From Gemmatimonadaceae bacterium (GTDB lineage Bacteria > Gemmatimonadota > Gemmatimonadetes > Gemmatimonadales > Gemmatimonadaceae), in NCBI GenBank assembly GCA_036003045.1, contig DASYSS010000017.1, positions 186,001-250,000 of the forward strand: a DNA stretch of 64,000 nt. Reading direction: 5' to 3'. Position 1 is the first letter of the stretch. Each line of letters begins with the position of its first letter. A model generated the notes under the pieces. It saw only the letters and a program-made list of their open reading frames with translations, did no database searches and was not told the DNA's origin. A program made the position numbers and the translations under genes. Of this stretch, positions 15,789 to 24,800 are shown one piece after another.

Positions 15789-16664
15789 GTGTTACGAATC
15801 ATCTATTTAGTCGCAGCCGGAGCGGCGCTCGCCTATGTCGGGCTCCTCCTCATGCTCTGGCACTATCAGGAACGGGTGCTGTTTCAGCCGCCTCGCGCGG
15901 TGCATGACGGACCCGTCCAGGCCGAGCGCGTTTCCTATCGGACCGCCGACGGAATCGAGCTCTTCGGTTTCCTCGTCGGCAACTGCCGATCGCCTCGAAC
16001 CGCGGTAATCGCCTTCCACGGCAACGCTGACGTGTCCCGCTGGTTCATCCCGTGGGCCACGCGGCTCTCCCGCGAGGCCGACGCATGCGTCCTGTTGCCC
16101 GAGTATCGGGGATACGACGGAATCGGCGGGGGGCCTACGTACAGGACCTCCGCCCTCGACGCCGAAGCGGCCATGGATTTCCTGACGCGGCGGCTCGGCA
16201 TCGCGCACACCGACGTCGTCCTCTACGGCCACTCGCTCGGCAGCGCCGTCGCCGCGGAGCTTGCTGCGCATGACACCCCGCGCGCGCTCGTCCTGCAATC
16301 GCCCCTGAGCACGGCAAAAGCGATGGCGGCCCGCCTGGGGGTGCCGGGGATATCCGGGCTGTGGCGACTCATCTCCCGCATCCACTTCGACACGCCGACG
16401 CGAGTTCACACGCTCCGCGCTCCCGTGTGGGTGTCGCACGGGGATCGCGACGTCGTGGTGCCGGTGCGCATGGGACGCGAGGTCTTCGCGGCGGCCGGGA
16501 ACAAGGGCGAGTTACTCGTCGTTCGCGGCGCCGGACACAACGACGTTCCGGAGGTCGGCGGTCCGGCGTACTGGTCGTGGCTGGTGCGCGCCGTGGACAG
16601 TGGTGAGGCCCCGTCCGCCGGGGCTATTCTCGGCGCTGAAGCAGAAAAGCGATCGGCACCTTGA
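15789..16664 (+). CDS. Membrane-anchored alpha/beta hydrolase
   Basis: 291 aa from GTG 15789. One N-terminal transmembrane helix (about residues 3-24) is followed by an alpha/beta hydrolase domain: oxyanion region AFHGNADVSRWF, nucleophile elbow GHSLGSA, Asp in HGDRDVVVP and His in GAGHNDV. This matches the BEM46/ABHD13-like serine hydrolases. Substrate unknown. A TTG 22 codons upstream would add residues with no hydrolase homology. The 3' end overlaps the convergent DUF218 gene by 41 bases. Confidence 0.87.
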   Translation: MLRIIYLVAAGAALAYVGLLLMLWHYQERVLFQPPRAVHDGPVQAERVSYRTADGIELFGFLVGNCRSPRTAVIAFHGNADVSRWFIPWATRLSREADACVLLPEYRGYDGIGGGPTYRTSALDAEAAMDFLTRRLGIAHTDVVLYGHSLGSAVAAELAAHDTPRALVLQSPLSTAKAMAARLGVPGISGLWRLISRIHFDTPTRVHTLRAPVWVSHGDRDVVVPVRMGREVFAAAGNKGELLVVRGAGHNDVPEVGGPAYWSWLVRAVDSGEAPSAGAILGAEAEKRSAP

Positions 16665-17232
16665 TCGATTCGCCGAGCGCGTACTTCCACGACTCGCGCC
16701 AATTCGTCGAGATGGGGCTCGTCCGCGTCGGCGACGCATAGGCCGTGAGCCCGTAGCGTCGAGCTAGAATCGTCAGCCGCAACATGTGGAACGGATCGCT
16801 TACGAGAATCACCGTCCGCGACGGTTCGGCGTCCATCAGCGCCGCGACGTGCTGAAGTGATTCAGCCGTCGAGCGGCCTGCGTTCTCGATCATGATCGCG
16901 CGCGGCGTCACGCCGTGGTCGATGGCGTAGCGCTCGGCGACCGCGGCCTCGCTCGTCGTGTCGCGGTCGCCCGGACCGCCGGTAAAAATCAGCCGTGGCG
17001 CCAGGCCGCGGCGCCACAGATCGATCCCGTGGTCGATGCGGGCTCGAAAGACGGGCGACGGCCGGCCGCCGTATTGCGCGGCTCCCATGACGACGATTGC
17101 CGCGACGGGACGCGCGGTATCGCGATGCCCCCAGACATAGACGCCGACGAGCGACAACGCCCACCCGGCGAACATCAGAAGGCTCACGAGCCAGCCGAGC
17201 CGCCACCAATTCGCCCGTCGCGGCGGAAGCAT
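16624..17232 (-). CDS. YdcF/SanA-like DUF218 membrane protein
   Basis: 202 aa. One transmembrane helix (about residues 12-33) precedes a DUF218 domain: [63 protein letters not shown] and [11 protein letters not shown]. The family (ElyC, SanA, YdcF) is linked to envelope integrity; its biochemical activity is not firmly known. It overlaps the convergent hydrolase gene and diverges from upp. Confidence 0.87.
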   Translation of the reverse strand: MLPPRRANWWRLGWLVSLLMFAGWALSLVGVYVWGHRDTARPVAAIVVMGAAQYGGRPSPVFRARIDHGIDLWRRGLAPRLIFTGGPGDRDTTSEAAVAERYAIDHGVTPRAIMIENAGRSTAESLQHVAALMDAEPSRTVILVSDPFHMLRLTILARRYGLTAYASPTRTSPISTNWRESWKYALGESIKVPIAFLLQRRE

Positions 17233-17346
17233 ACGCCGTCGAAACTAGAACGCGCTCGGCGGCGCGAACGGCCGCTCGCGTGCTGCATCATCCCACGGCC
17301 GCGACCGGTATTCTGCCATGGGCGCGAAATTAGTAGTTTGCGCGCC

Positions 17347-17994
17347 ATGGACACCACCCCCGGCCTCCCGACGCTGCGCCTCGTGTCGCACCCTTTGGTG
17401 CAACACAAGCTGAGCATCCTCCGGGATCGCGAAACGCCGACGAAAATCTTCAAGGAGCTGGTCGACGAGATCGCGATGCTCCTCGCATACGAGGCGACGA
17501 GCGATCTGGTGCTCGCCGACGCCACGGTCGAGACGCCGCTCGAGCGAACCGTCGGCAAGCGTATGAGCGGCAAGAAGCTCACGCTCGTGCCGATCCTGCG
17601 CGCCGGCCTCGGGATGGTCGAAGGGATCTACCGCCTCGTTCCGGGCGCGCGGATCGGACACATCGGTCTCTATCGCGATCACGACACCCTCGAGCCGGTG
17701 GACTACTACTTCAAGGTCCCGGGCGACGCGTCCGAGCGGGACTTCTTCCTTCTCGATCCGATGCTCGCGACAGGCGGGAGCGCGGTCGCTGCCGTCGCGT
17801 CGCTCAAACGGGCCGGCGCGACGCGCATTCGCTTCATGTGCCTGGTCGCCGCCCCCGAAGGCGTTCGTCGGCTCGCGCGCGAGCATCCCGACGTCGTGGT
17901 GTATTGCGCCGCTCTCGATCGCGGCCTCAACGAACAGGGTTACATCCTACCGGGACTCGGGGATGCCGGCGACCGTCTCTTCGGAACCCGGTAG
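17347..17994 (+). CDS. upp: Uracil phosphoribosyltransferase
   Basis: 215 aa. It converts uracil and PRPP to UMP (pyrimidine salvage). Motifs seen: [19 protein letters not shown] at the N-terminus, [11 protein letters not shown], the PRPP loop [10 protein letters not shown] and the uracil-binding C-terminus ([22 protein letters not shown]). The ATG at 17347 gives the standard family length, although the frame is open far upstream. It stands alone, next to a convergent terminator. Confidence 0.97.
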   Translation: MDTTPGLPTLRLVSHPLVQHKLSILRDRETPTKIFKELVDEIAMLLAYEATSDLVLADATVETPLERTVGKRMSGKKLTLVPILRAGLGMVEGIYRLVPGARIGHIGLYRDHDTLEPVDYYFKVPGDASERDFFLLDPMLATGGSAVAAVASLKRAGATRIRFMCLVAAPEGVRRLAREHPDVVVYCAALDRGLNEQGYILPGLGDAGDRLFGTR

Positions 17995-18018
17995 GGGTGA
18001 ACGCTGAAACGAAAACGC

Positions 18019-18040
18019 GCCCCAAACGGGGCGCGCTCGT
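18019..18040 (-). terminator. Intrinsic terminator between upp and the DUF2225 gene
   Basis: GC stem CGCGCCCC/GGGGCGCG with loop AAAC. On the minus strand it is followed by TTTTCGTTT, so it best terminates the DUF2225 gene. It may also stop upp transcripts, though with a poor tail. Confidence 0.6.
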
Positions 18041-18059
18041 CAGATCCAGGTGATCCTCG

Positions 18060-18713
18060 TCAGCTGAACCACTCACGCGGCGCGTCGCGCTGCTGGTCCG
18101 CGGCCTCGACGATCCACTGCTGGGCCTCCGAATCCACGATCTCGGACCGGACTCGGTCGAACCAGGTCTCGGCCAACGTCGTGTCGCCGACTCGGCGCCA
18201 CAACTCGCCGACCAAGTAGTTGATCACGGCTCGCTCGTCGCGCGGGACGCCGTCGAAGGCGCTCAGTGACTCCTCGAATTTCCAGGCCGCTTTCCGCCGG
18301 AAGAAGCGTTCGGCTTCGGTGTCGCCCTCGTCCACGCAGCACCAAGCCGCGCGGAGCAGGAGGTCGGCAACGTGCCGCGGTTCGGCGCCTTGCCACTCGG
18401 CCACCTTCGCGGCGGCCTCGTACTTCTCTGAACCCGTTCGCGTCCCGTTGTTGATCGCCGGCGCGAGCTCGGACCAAACACGCTCCTTCAGGATCGGCGA
18501 TACGTCGGCGCCGTCGGTGAAATCACGATCGGCACCCGAGTAACCGCAACGACTGCACGTGTGAATGAGATACGGCAGCGGCTGCGTTCCCGCCGCGCGC
18601 TCGTGAAAGTCAGTACGCTTCCCGCCGAAAGAATTGGTGGATACTACCGTCTGCGAGCGGAAACGTGTCTCGCAGATTGGGCACTGAAGCTCTATCTGCT
18701 GCAGCGTGGTCAT
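18060..18713 (-). CDS. DUF2225 zinc-ribbon protein with TPR-like tail
   Basis: 217 aa. Two CxxC pairs (C11-x2-C14 in CPIC, C53-x2-C56 in CSRCGYSG) make a probable zinc ribbon, as in DUF2225. The rest is alpha-helical, with repeats (DLLLRAAWCCVDEGDTEAERFF, INYLVGELWRRVGDTTLAETWF) resembling TPRs. Function is unknown. The start at MTTLQQIEL gives the family N-terminus. A divergent gene starts 180 bases away. Confidence 0.8.
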   Translation of the reverse strand: MTTLQQIELQCPICETRFRSQTVVSTNSFGGKRTDFHERAAGTQPLPYLIHTCSRCGYSGADRDFTDGADVSPILKERVWSELAPAINNGTRTGSEKYEAAAKVAEWQGAEPRHVADLLLRAAWCCVDEGDTEAERFFRRKAAWKFEESLSAFDGVPRDERAVINYLVGELWRRVGDTTLAETWFDRVRSEIVDSEAQQWIVEAADQQRDAPREWFS

Positions 18714-18815
18714 CGGTTCATCCCCGCCATGCGTCGGTCTTTCCAAAAGTCAAAATGGGAAGAACTGTGCCACATCTCACTCTGCTTTCGGCTACTGATT
18801 CGACGTTCTCGACTC

Positions 18816-18844
18816 TTGTTCACTTTTCAGATCGCCACTATCAT
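18816..18844 (+). promoter_or_regulatory. Predicted sigma-70 promoter
   Basis: TTGTTC (18816-18821), a 17-base spacer and TATCAT (18839-18844), about 50 bases before the ATG at 18893. It supports that start over the ATG at 18755. Confidence 0.5.
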
Positions 18845-18892
18845 TCCGCGTCCGTCGGAAACGTCGCGCCGCCTTCCCGCGCCCGGTCGAGA

Positions 18893-19831
18893 ATGCTGAT
18901 CAACCTGCTACCCGACTTCTTCGCCGTTCTCGATAGCACCGACCGACAAGCCGCGTACCAGCGCTACTTCAGCAGCCACCGCAAGATCCTCGAGCCGTAC
19001 TGGCACAATTATGTGATCGATCCCGACGGTCCGCACTACGTGGACATCGTCCGATCGACCGTGTCGGCCGCACGTCCGGATTTGAGGGCGATGCTCGAGC
19101 GCACCGATGTGGTGTCGCTTGCACGCAACACCGAGCAGCAGTGCCGCGAGTTGCTTGCAATGGACTGTGACGTCGACGTCGTGTTGATGGTCGGCGTCGG
19201 AGCGGCGAATGCCGGCGAGTTGGTCGTCGACGGGCGCGGAATCGCGTTCGTCTGTCTCGAGCATTTTACCGGGCAGACGAACGCGGAGACACAGGGCCTC
19301 GGCCTCGACCCCGAGCTCATTCCGCTCTGGCTCGCCCACGAGATCGCGCACGTCGTGCGCTACACGTCGCCGACCAGTCGCAGCGAATTGCGCAACGTGA
19401 TCCGCGACGCGAACGGATACTACTCGTACTGGGACACCGGACGGAGAACGCCCCTTCGCGAGCTGCTGATCAACGAAGGGCTCGCGATCCATGCGTCACG
19501 GCAGGTGAGCCCCGGACATGCCGCATGGGAATACTTCGGGTACGGCCGCCGCCAATACACCGAGGTGCGTCAACTCGAGTCGGTGCTCACACGAGCCATC
19601 GGCGGAGATTTGGATCGCTCCGGCCTCGGTCTCCGGCTCCGATACCTCTCGGGCGGCATGAGCGACGAAGCGCGCACGGTCGACCGCTACGTCATTCCCG
19701 AGCGAGCCGGTTATTACCTCGGCGCTCGGCTCTGCGAGCCGGCGATCGCCGCCAACGGAATTGCCTGGGCGATGCGCGCGAGCGGCGTCGAGATTTCAGC
19801 GCTCGGGCACGCGGCCGTCATGACCGCGTAG
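18893..19831 (+). CDS. Putative HExxH zinc-peptidase-like protein
   Basis: 312 aa. The zinc signature HEIAH is at residues 149-153, with a downstream glutamate in LLINEGLAIHAS (about 192), the gluzincin pattern seen in DUF2268-like putative proteases. No signal peptide or membrane segment is seen. The ATG at 18893 is chosen because codon bias changes there: codons between 18755 and 18893 lack the strong G/C third-base preference. A promoter also sits in that stretch. A longer form from 18755 is possible. Substrate unknown. Confidence 0.72.
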   Translation: MLINLLPDFFAVLDSTDRQAAYQRYFSSHRKILEPYWHNYVIDPDGPHYVDIVRSTVSAARPDLRAMLERTDVVSLARNTEQQCRELLAMDCDVDVVLMVGVGAANAGELVVDGRGIAFVCLEHFTGQTNAETQGLGLDPELIPLWLAHEIAHVVRYTSPTSRSELRNVIRDANGYYSYWDTGRRTPLRELLINEGLAIHASRQVSPGHAAWEYFGYGRRQYTEVRQLESVLTRAIGGDLDRSGLGLRLRYLSGGMSDEARTVDRYVIPERAGYYLGARLCEPAIAANGIAWAMRASGVEISALGHAAVMTA

Positions 19832-19860
19832 TTTCGCTCGGCGTGCGCCGGCGCGGCGCC

Positions 19861-21273
19861 TCATTTCCCAACGCAGAACCGTCGAAACACTTCGTCGAGC
19901 ACGTCCTCGATGTCCACCGCGCCGATCAGGTCCTCGAGCATCGTCACCGCTTCGCGAAGATGAACGGCGGCTACCGTTGCCGGCACGTCGCCTCCCCGCC
20001 ACGCCGACCGGAACGCGCGAACCTCCTCGAGTGCCTTCGCCACGGCATACCGATGTCGCTCGCGAGTCAGAATCGGCGCATCGGCGTGTAGCTCGCCGGC
20101 GTCGCCGGTCGCCAGGCTGGCGACGGACGACAACAGGAGGTCGAGGCCAGTGCCTGTTTCCGCGCTGACCCCAACGACGCTCGATGCGCCGATGATGTCG
20201 CGCACGGCTTCCAGCTCATTATCAGTCGGCGGCGCGAGGTCGATCTTCGTCCAAACCGCGACGATCGGCGCCGCTGTGCGGCCGGCGAGACTCGAGCCGA
20301 TCTGACGCATCGACTCGCGGTCGTCGCCGCAGGCCAACACCACGGCCGCCCGCGCGACGTACGACGCGCTGACCTGAACGCCGAGCCGCTCGACCGGGTC
20401 CACGGCATCGCGGATTCCGGCCGTATCCACGAGACGCAACGGCAGCGACGGTGTATCGACGACAGCCTCGATCGCGTCGCGCGTGGTTCCCGGAATGTCG
20501 GTCACGATCGCCCGGCTTTCGCCGAGCAGTGCGTTGAACAACGAAGATTTGCCGACGTTCGGCGCGCCGGCGATCACCACCAGCGCACCCTCTCGGACCA
20601 ATTCCCCCGCCCGCGCGGTCGCGAGAAGCTGATCGAGCGCGTTCACGACGGCGTCCGTCTGCCGAAGAATTCGCGCCGGCGCAATCGGCCCATCGTCCTC
20701 TTCGGGAAAGTCGATGTCGTACGCGATCAGCGCTTCGAGCGTGATCAGCTCGCTCCTGAGCGACGTGATTCGGCGCGTCAGCCCGCCGTCGAGCTGCCGC
20801 AGTGCCATAGCCTGGGCGGCGCGCGAGCCCGCGTCGATGAGATCGCCGGTGGCTTCGGCCTGTAGCACGTCGAGCTTCCCGTTGAGAACGGCGCGCCGCG
20901 TGAACTCGCCGGGACGAGCCAGCCGTGCGCCACGCCCGACGAGCGCCGCAACGACGGTCGCCGACACCACGGCGCCACCATGGGTAATCAGCTCGACGGA
21001 ATCTTCGCCGGTGAACGACGCCGGCGCGTCGTAGCGGATCACCACGACTTGATCGAGCACGGTGCCCGCGACGTCGTGAACCTTGGTCAACGTCGCCACC
21101 CGCGCGGTCTCGGGCCACGATAGCAACGCGGCGCGGCCGATGTCGTGCGCGTTTTTTCCGGACAGGCGCACGACCGACAGCGCGCCCCGCCCGGGCGCCG
21201 TCGCCGGGGCGACGATCGTCTCCGATGAGTCGATCGGTGAACTGCTGGAATGCCGCGCCTGCTCGCGCGGCAT
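19861..21273 (-). CDS. mnmE: tRNA modification GTPase MnmE
   Basis: 470 aa. It acts with MnmG to install the (carboxymethyl)aminomethyl group on U34 of some tRNAs. The N-terminal tetrahydrofolate-binding domain starts [20 protein letters not shown]. The inserted G domain has GAPNVGKSS (G1), DIPGTTRD (G2), DTAGI (G3) and TKID (G4). The C-terminus ends FCVGK, the required CxGK motif. Start 21273 gives the family N-terminus; two bases separate it from the MBL gene. mnmG is at 48965-50914. Confidence 0.97.
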   Translation of the reverse strand: MPREQARHSSSSPIDSSETIVAPATAPGRGALSVVRLSGKNAHDIGRAALLSWPETARVATLTKVHDVAGTVLDQVVVIRYDAPASFTGEDSVELITHGGAVVSATVVAALVGRGARLARPGEFTRRAVLNGKLDVLQAEATGDLIDAGSRAAQAMALRQLDGGLTRRITSLRSELITLEALIAYDIDFPEEDDGPIAPARILRQTDAVVNALDQLLATARAGELVREGALVVIAGAPNVGKSSLFNALLGESRAIVTDIPGTTRDAIEAVVDTPSLPLRLVDTAGIRDAVDPVERLGVQVSASYVARAAVVLACGDDRESMRQIGSSLAGRTAAPIVAVWTKIDLAPPTDNELEAVRDIIGASSVVGVSAETGTGLDLLLSSVASLATGDAGELHADAPILTRERHRYAVAKALEEVRAFRSAWRGGDVPATVAAVHLREAVTMLEDLIGAVDIEDVLDEVFRRFCVGK

Positions 21274-21275
21274 CG

Positions 21276-22064
21276 TCACGCCGCCGCTGCTCCGTGAACC
21301 TCGAGCGACTCTCCCGGCTCGATGATGCGCACACCGGCACGCAGCGGATGGCGTTCGACGGCGGCACGCAGCCGTCGAATCGCGTCGTGCGCCGTCGCAG
21401 TCACGTGCCTGAACGTTCCCCAGTGATATGGGACGAAGATCCGCGCACGCAACCGCTCGAACAACTCGAGCGCGTCGTCGTGCGTCAGGTGGCCGCGCCG
21501 AAAACCCGGCTTCCACCACGGCGCGTAGCCGATCGGCAGCATCGCGAGATCGAGCTCCTGCCCACGCTCCCAGAGAACCCGCTCGACCAACCCGTGCGTA
21601 TCGGTGTCGAGCGCGGTGTCCCCGGCGAAGAACGCCGTCGTCGCGCCGCCGTCGATCAGGTACATGTTTGCCGCGCTGCGCCACCGGTCGAAACCGTAGC
21701 GGTTGCCGCGGTGGGTCGCGGTCGCGGCGTGAACGCCGACCGAGGCAATCTCGAACCGCTCGCCCGGACCCACTGAAACGGTCTCGTTATAGCCGAGCCG
21801 CCGCAACCAGTTCGCCACGGCGGGCGGTGCGATGATCGGAATATCACGCTGCAGGCGGTCGAGAGAGTCGAACGACAAATGGTCGGCGTGCGCGTGCGTG
21901 AGCAGGATCGCGTCGAGTCTCGGAAGCTCGTCGAGGGCGATACCTGGCGCCGCCACGCGCGGCAGGATGCGGCCGAGGCGCGCGTCGAAGTTCGGGTCGG
22001 TGAGAAGCCGAGTCTCGCCGATCTGGATGAGCAGGGTCGCGTGGCCGATGTAGGTGACGTGCAT
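21276..22064 (-). CDS. MBL-fold metal-dependent hydrolase (UlaG/NAPE-PLD-like)
   Basis: 262 aa. The metallo-beta-lactamase fold is indicated by [20 protein letters not shown], the metal motif THAHADH (HxHxDH), [22 protein letters not shown] and the C-terminal VPYHWGTF. Overall it resembles the N-acylphosphatidylethanolamine phospholipase D-like group, but the substrate is unknown. It sits between yidC and mnmE, two bases from the mnmE start, probably in the same operon. Confidence 0.88.
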   Translation of the reverse strand: MHVTYIGHATLLIQIGETRLLTDPNFDARLGRILPRVAAPGIALDELPRLDAILLTHAHADHLSFDSLDRLQRDIPIIAPPAVANWLRRLGYNETVSVGPGERFEIASVGVHAATATHRGNRYGFDRWRSAANMYLIDGGATTAFFAGDTALDTDTHGLVERVLWERGQELDLAMLPIGYAPWWKPGFRRGHLTHDDALELFERLRARIFVPYHWGTFRHVTATAHDAIRRLRAAVERHPLRAGVRIIEPGESLEVHGAAAA

Positions 22065-22076
22065 GGTACCACCGTA

Positions 22077-22097
22077 ACGTGCAACGGCCGTGCACGT
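22077..22097. repeat. Small inverted repeat between yidC and the MBL gene
   Basis: ACGTGCA (22077-22083) faces TGCACGT (22091-22097) across a 7-base loop. There is no T-run, so it is not a clear terminator. It could be an attenuating hairpin or an operator. Confidence 0.3.
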
Positions 22098-22115
22098 CGC
22101 GCAGCGATCCGCCGT

Positions 22116-23819
22116 CTACGTCTTTCGCGTGGCCGGACCGGCCCGCGCCGCGCCCGCTGACCCGAGCGCCGGGGTCGACGAGACGCCCGCGCGCACGCGC
22201 TCCCGCGACAGGAACCACTGTTGCGGCAGCGCGGCGATGTTCTGCACGGCGTAGTAGAGGTTCAAGCCCGACGCGAAGTTCAGGAACAGGAACGTGAACA
22301 TCACCGGCATCATGTAGCTCATCATCTTCGCCTGCGGGTTCGGCGGGCTCGAACGCATGCCGAGCCACGAGAGCAGGTACATCGATCCGCCCATCACGAG
22401 CGGGATGATGTAAAGCGGGTCCTTGAGCGCGAGGTCCGGAAGCCAGAGGAACGGCACGCCGCGAAACTCGATCGTGTTCTGGAACACGAAGTACAGCGCG
22501 AACAGCACGGGCATCGGCAACAGCATCGGCAGGCAGCCGAGCATCGGACTGAACGGACTCATGCCGTGGTCCTGATAGACCTTCACCAGGGCGTCGCGCT
22601 GCTTCTCCGGATCGCTCTTGTACTTCGCCTGAATCGCGGTCAGCTCGGGCTGCAGGCGTTGCATCTGGATGCTCGAGCGCATGGCCTTGTTGTTGAGCGG
22701 CCAGAGCAGAAGCCTGATGACGACGCCGAAGATGATCAGCACCCAGCCGTAGTTCACGCGCAGCGTCGCCTTCATCCAGAGCAACACGCGCATCACGATC
22801 GTCGCGAACGGCTGCACCACCGGATGGAGCCAGCCGGCGTACGGGTTGACGTTCTCGAGGTCGTTGTTCAGCGCGTGCAGTTCGGCCCACGACTGCGGCC
22901 CGATGTACAGGTCGAACGCGAACGCGTTGTTCTTGAGCGGTAGCGTCGTTCTCGCGTACGCAGCATCGACGACCTTGCCCGTGCGCGGCGCGCCGCGCAA
23001 CAGGATGTCGCGAAAGATTCCCGCCGACGGCAGCGAACCGACGGGCTGCATCAAGGCTACGAGCCAATACTTCGTCTTCGCGGCGACCCACTGGAACGAA
23101 CCGGTGTCGATGCGCGCGGACCCGGGCTCGAGTTTCGAGAACGCGACACTCGTCGGATCCCGCCTTGGAATCTTGAAAGCGAAGGCGAGGTGCCGCGAGT
23201 CGTCGAGCGTGTCCGCCTCGACGGATCGAATGCCCGAGGGAAGATCGATGACGAGCGTCGCCCCTGGCGGCGCGTTGTTGGCGCGGCCGCTCACCGAAAG
23301 ACGGTAGCCATCCGACGTCGTCCGATAGCTGACGTTGATCGGCACCGACGAGAACGTGACCTCGTTGGGCGTCGGCGCCACCGTGAAATGGAGCGTGTCC
23401 AGCGCGATCGTGTCGGCGCCCGCGGCGAGTCGATAGACCAAGTGCAGCTTGCCCGCGGGAGCGATGACGACGTTCGTTCCCTTCGGATCGCCCGGCCGGA
23501 GATCGCGAAACGACGGAAGCGTCACGTCGCCCGGCGCGGCGCCGGGGTTCATCAGCGCGAACGTCGCGCGAGGCGTCGTGATCGTGGCGGCCTGCGCGAT
23601 CGGTGTCGTGGTGCGGCGCGTCGTATCGGCCTTGGGAGCCGTCACCGTCGGTGCCTGCGGCGTGGCCGCCGCGCTATTCGCCGGCGCCGCGGTGCTGACA
23701 GCCGTGCTGTCGGCGCGCGTCGCCGCGGGAGGGGGCGCCGATCTCGACGAAAAAATCCGCGGCGTGAGTACGATGACGAGCGCCATCAAGGCGGCCGCGA
23801 GCAGCGTGCGTTTATCCAT
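22116..23819 (-). CDS. yidC: Membrane protein insertase YidC (long form)
   Basis: 567 aa, the Gram-negative form. The N-terminal helix MDKRTLLAAALMALVIVL is followed by an Ala/Thr-rich linker, then a large periplasmic beta-rich domain (about 85-345). The conserved membrane core follows: NYGWVLIIFGVVIRLLLWPL, the MRSSIQMQRLQPELTAIQ cytoplasmic loop, MSPFSPMLGCLPMLLPMPV and the last helices. The C-terminus (after WFLSRERVRAG) is short and Ala-rich. It inserts proteins into the inner membrane, with or without SecYEG. It is next to yidD, rnpA and rpmH in the classic order. Confidence 0.96.
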   Translation of the reverse strand: MDKRTLLAAALMALVIVLTPRIFSSRSAPPPAATRADSTAVSTAAPANSAAATPQAPTVTAPKADTTRRTTTPIAQAATITTPRATFALMNPGAAPGDVTLPSFRDLRPGDPKGTNVVIAPAGKLHLVYRLAAGADTIALDTLHFTVAPTPNEVTFSSVPINVSYRTTSDGYRLSVSGRANNAPPGATLVIDLPSGIRSVEADTLDDSRHLAFAFKIPRRDPTSVAFSKLEPGSARIDTGSFQWVAAKTKYWLVALMQPVGSLPSAGIFRDILLRGAPRTGKVVDAAYARTTLPLKNNAFAFDLYIGPQSWAELHALNNDLENVNPYAGWLHPVVQPFATIVMRVLLWMKATLRVNYGWVLIIFGVVIRLLLWPLNNKAMRSSIQMQRLQPELTAIQAKYKSDPEKQRDALVKVYQDHGMSPFSPMLGCLPMLLPMPVLFALYFVFQNTIEFRGVPFLWLPDLALKDPLYIIPLVMGGSMYLLSWLGMRSSPPNPQAKMMSYMMPVMFTFLFLNFASGLNLYYAVQNIAALPQQWFLSRERVRAGVSSTPALGSAGAARAGPATRKT

Positions 23820-23861
23820 GCAGTGTTTCGGGCGGTCGAATGGCTTCGGACGGTCGAATGG

Positions 23862-24071
23862 CTATGGAACGGGGTCGTAGCCGCCGGGTCGGAACGGATG
23901 ACACCGGGCAATCCGCCGCGCCGCCATCCACGCGCCGCGCATCGCGCCGTAGCGTTCGATCGCTTCGATCGCGTAGGCCGAGCAGCTTGGATAATAGCGG
24001 CACGAAGCGGGCAGTATCGGTGAGATCGCCACCTGGTAGCCGCGCACGAACAGGACCAGAACGCGCCGCAT
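23862..24071 (-). CDS. yidD: Membrane protein insertion efficiency factor YidD
   Basis: 69 aa with the family signature: [20 protein letters not shown], then [16 protein letters not shown] and [17 protein letters not shown]. It is a small membrane-associated helper for YidC. It lies 5 bases after the rnpA stop and 42 bases before yidC. Confidence 0.94.
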   Translation of the reverse strand: MRRVLVLFVRGYQVAISPILPASCRYYPSCSAYAIEAIERYGAMRGAWMAARRIARCHPFRPGGYDPVP

Positions 24072-24076
24072 CTGCG

Positions 24077-24640
24077 CTACGCGCTCGGCGGCTCAGCGGC
24101 CGCGGGAGGCGCGACCCGGCGAAGGATCGCCGTGACGTCGGCCGCCAGCGCTTCCATTCGTGCGGCGTACGCCTCGCGCTTGGCTCGAATTGCCAGATCC
24201 AACGCCGCGCCGACACGCAACGAGGGCAGCAAGCGGATCCGCGCCAGCTCGCGAAGCCGACGCTTGAGTCGGTTTCGTTCGACAGCGGTCTGGTGATGGC
24301 GTGGCACGATGATACCGATCCGCGAATGCGAGAGAGGGGACGCGAGCACGCGGACGTCGAGGTACGCGGTGCGAATTCGCCTCCCCTCTTGAACCACCCT
24401 CTGAATGTCGAGGCGTCGCGTGAGACGCGCCTCGCGCGGAAATCCGAAGCCGTCCCCGCTCCCCTCGTCAGACGCCGGCGTACTTGCTCGGCAACTTGAC
24501 GGTGAGGCGTTTGCGTCCCTTCTTCCGGCGCCGGCTGAGCACTTCGCGTCCCCATTTCGTTTCCATACGCGTCCGAAACCCGTGGGTTTTGATTCGGCGC
24601 TTGTTTCGCGGACGGTACGTCGGCTTACCCATTGGAGCAC
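24077..24640 (-). CDS. rnpA: Ribonuclease P protein component with N-terminal extension overlapping rpmH
   Basis: The RnpA core begins near residue 69 ([20 protein letters not shown]) and includes the RNR motif ([13 protein letters not shown], 119-131). It binds RNase P RNA, encoded at 28315-28714. Between the GTG at 24640 and Val82 (GTG, inside the conserved core) there is no ATG, GTG, TTG or CTG in frame. The natural reading is therefore a 187-residue protein whose first 57 codons run through the whole of rpmH in another frame. The GTG is 5 bases upstream of the rpmH ATG (GTGCTCCAATG). A GGAG at 24643-24640 overlaps the GTG and is spaced ideally for rpmH, so rnpA initiation looks weak. Frameshifting from rpmH or a sequence error are alternatives. 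Confidence 0.8.
   Translation of the reverse strand: MLQWVSRRTVRETSAESKPTGFGRVWKRNGDAKCSAGAGRRDANASPSSCRASTPASDEGSGDGFGFPREARLTRRLDIQRVVQEGRRIRTAYLDVRVLASPLSHSRIGIIVPRHHQTAVERNRLKRRLRELARIRLLPSLRVGAALDLAIRAKREAYAARMEALAADVTAILRRVAPPAAAEPPSA
24468..24632 (-). CDS. rpmH: 50S ribosomal protein L34
   Basis: 54 aa, basic, clearly L34: [20 protein letters not shown], then [17 protein letters not shown] and KKGRKRLTV, with a C-terminal tail slightly longer than the usual 44-47 residues. A Shine-Dalgarno GGAG lies 7 bases upstream. It is completely contained within the extended rnpA frame and shares its promoter. Confidence 0.96.
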   Translation of the reverse strand: MGKPTYRPRNKRRIKTHGFRTRMETKWGREVLSRRRKKGRKRLTVKLPSKYAGV

Positions 24641-24679
24641 TCCAAAACGGTCAGAGCAGATTTGCGATATAGACCTTTA

Positions 24680-24708
24680 AGGTTAGTCCAGGCAGAGAGA
24701 TAGTTCAA
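24680..24708 (-). promoter_or_regulatory. Predicted promoter of rpmH/rnpA
   Basis: On the minus strand: TTGAAC (24708-24703), 17 bases, TAACCT (24685-24680). It starts a leader of about 40 bases ahead of the overlapping rnpA/rpmH start codons. Confidence 0.45.
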
Positions 24709-24739
24709 GACATTTTGCGCCGCCGCGCACGCGTTGGGT

Positions 24740-24768
24740 TTGCTTTTTCCACACAGCCCGTCTAGCTT
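24740..24768 (+). promoter_or_regulatory. Possible dnaA promoter with a DnaA box in the spacer
   Basis: TTGCTT (24740-24745), 17 bases, TAGCTT (24763-24768). TTTTCCACA at 24745-24753 differs from the DnaA box TTATCCACA by one base and would let DnaA repress its own gene. Confidence 0.35.
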
Positions 24769-24800
24769 CGCTGCCCCGCCGCAATCTCTCGTTCGCCGAC

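Noticed and set aside
18755-18892. N-terminal extension of the HExxH protein from the ATG at 18755
   Set aside because: Codons here lack the third-base G/C bias and a promoter fits inside the stretch, so it is more likely leader sequence.
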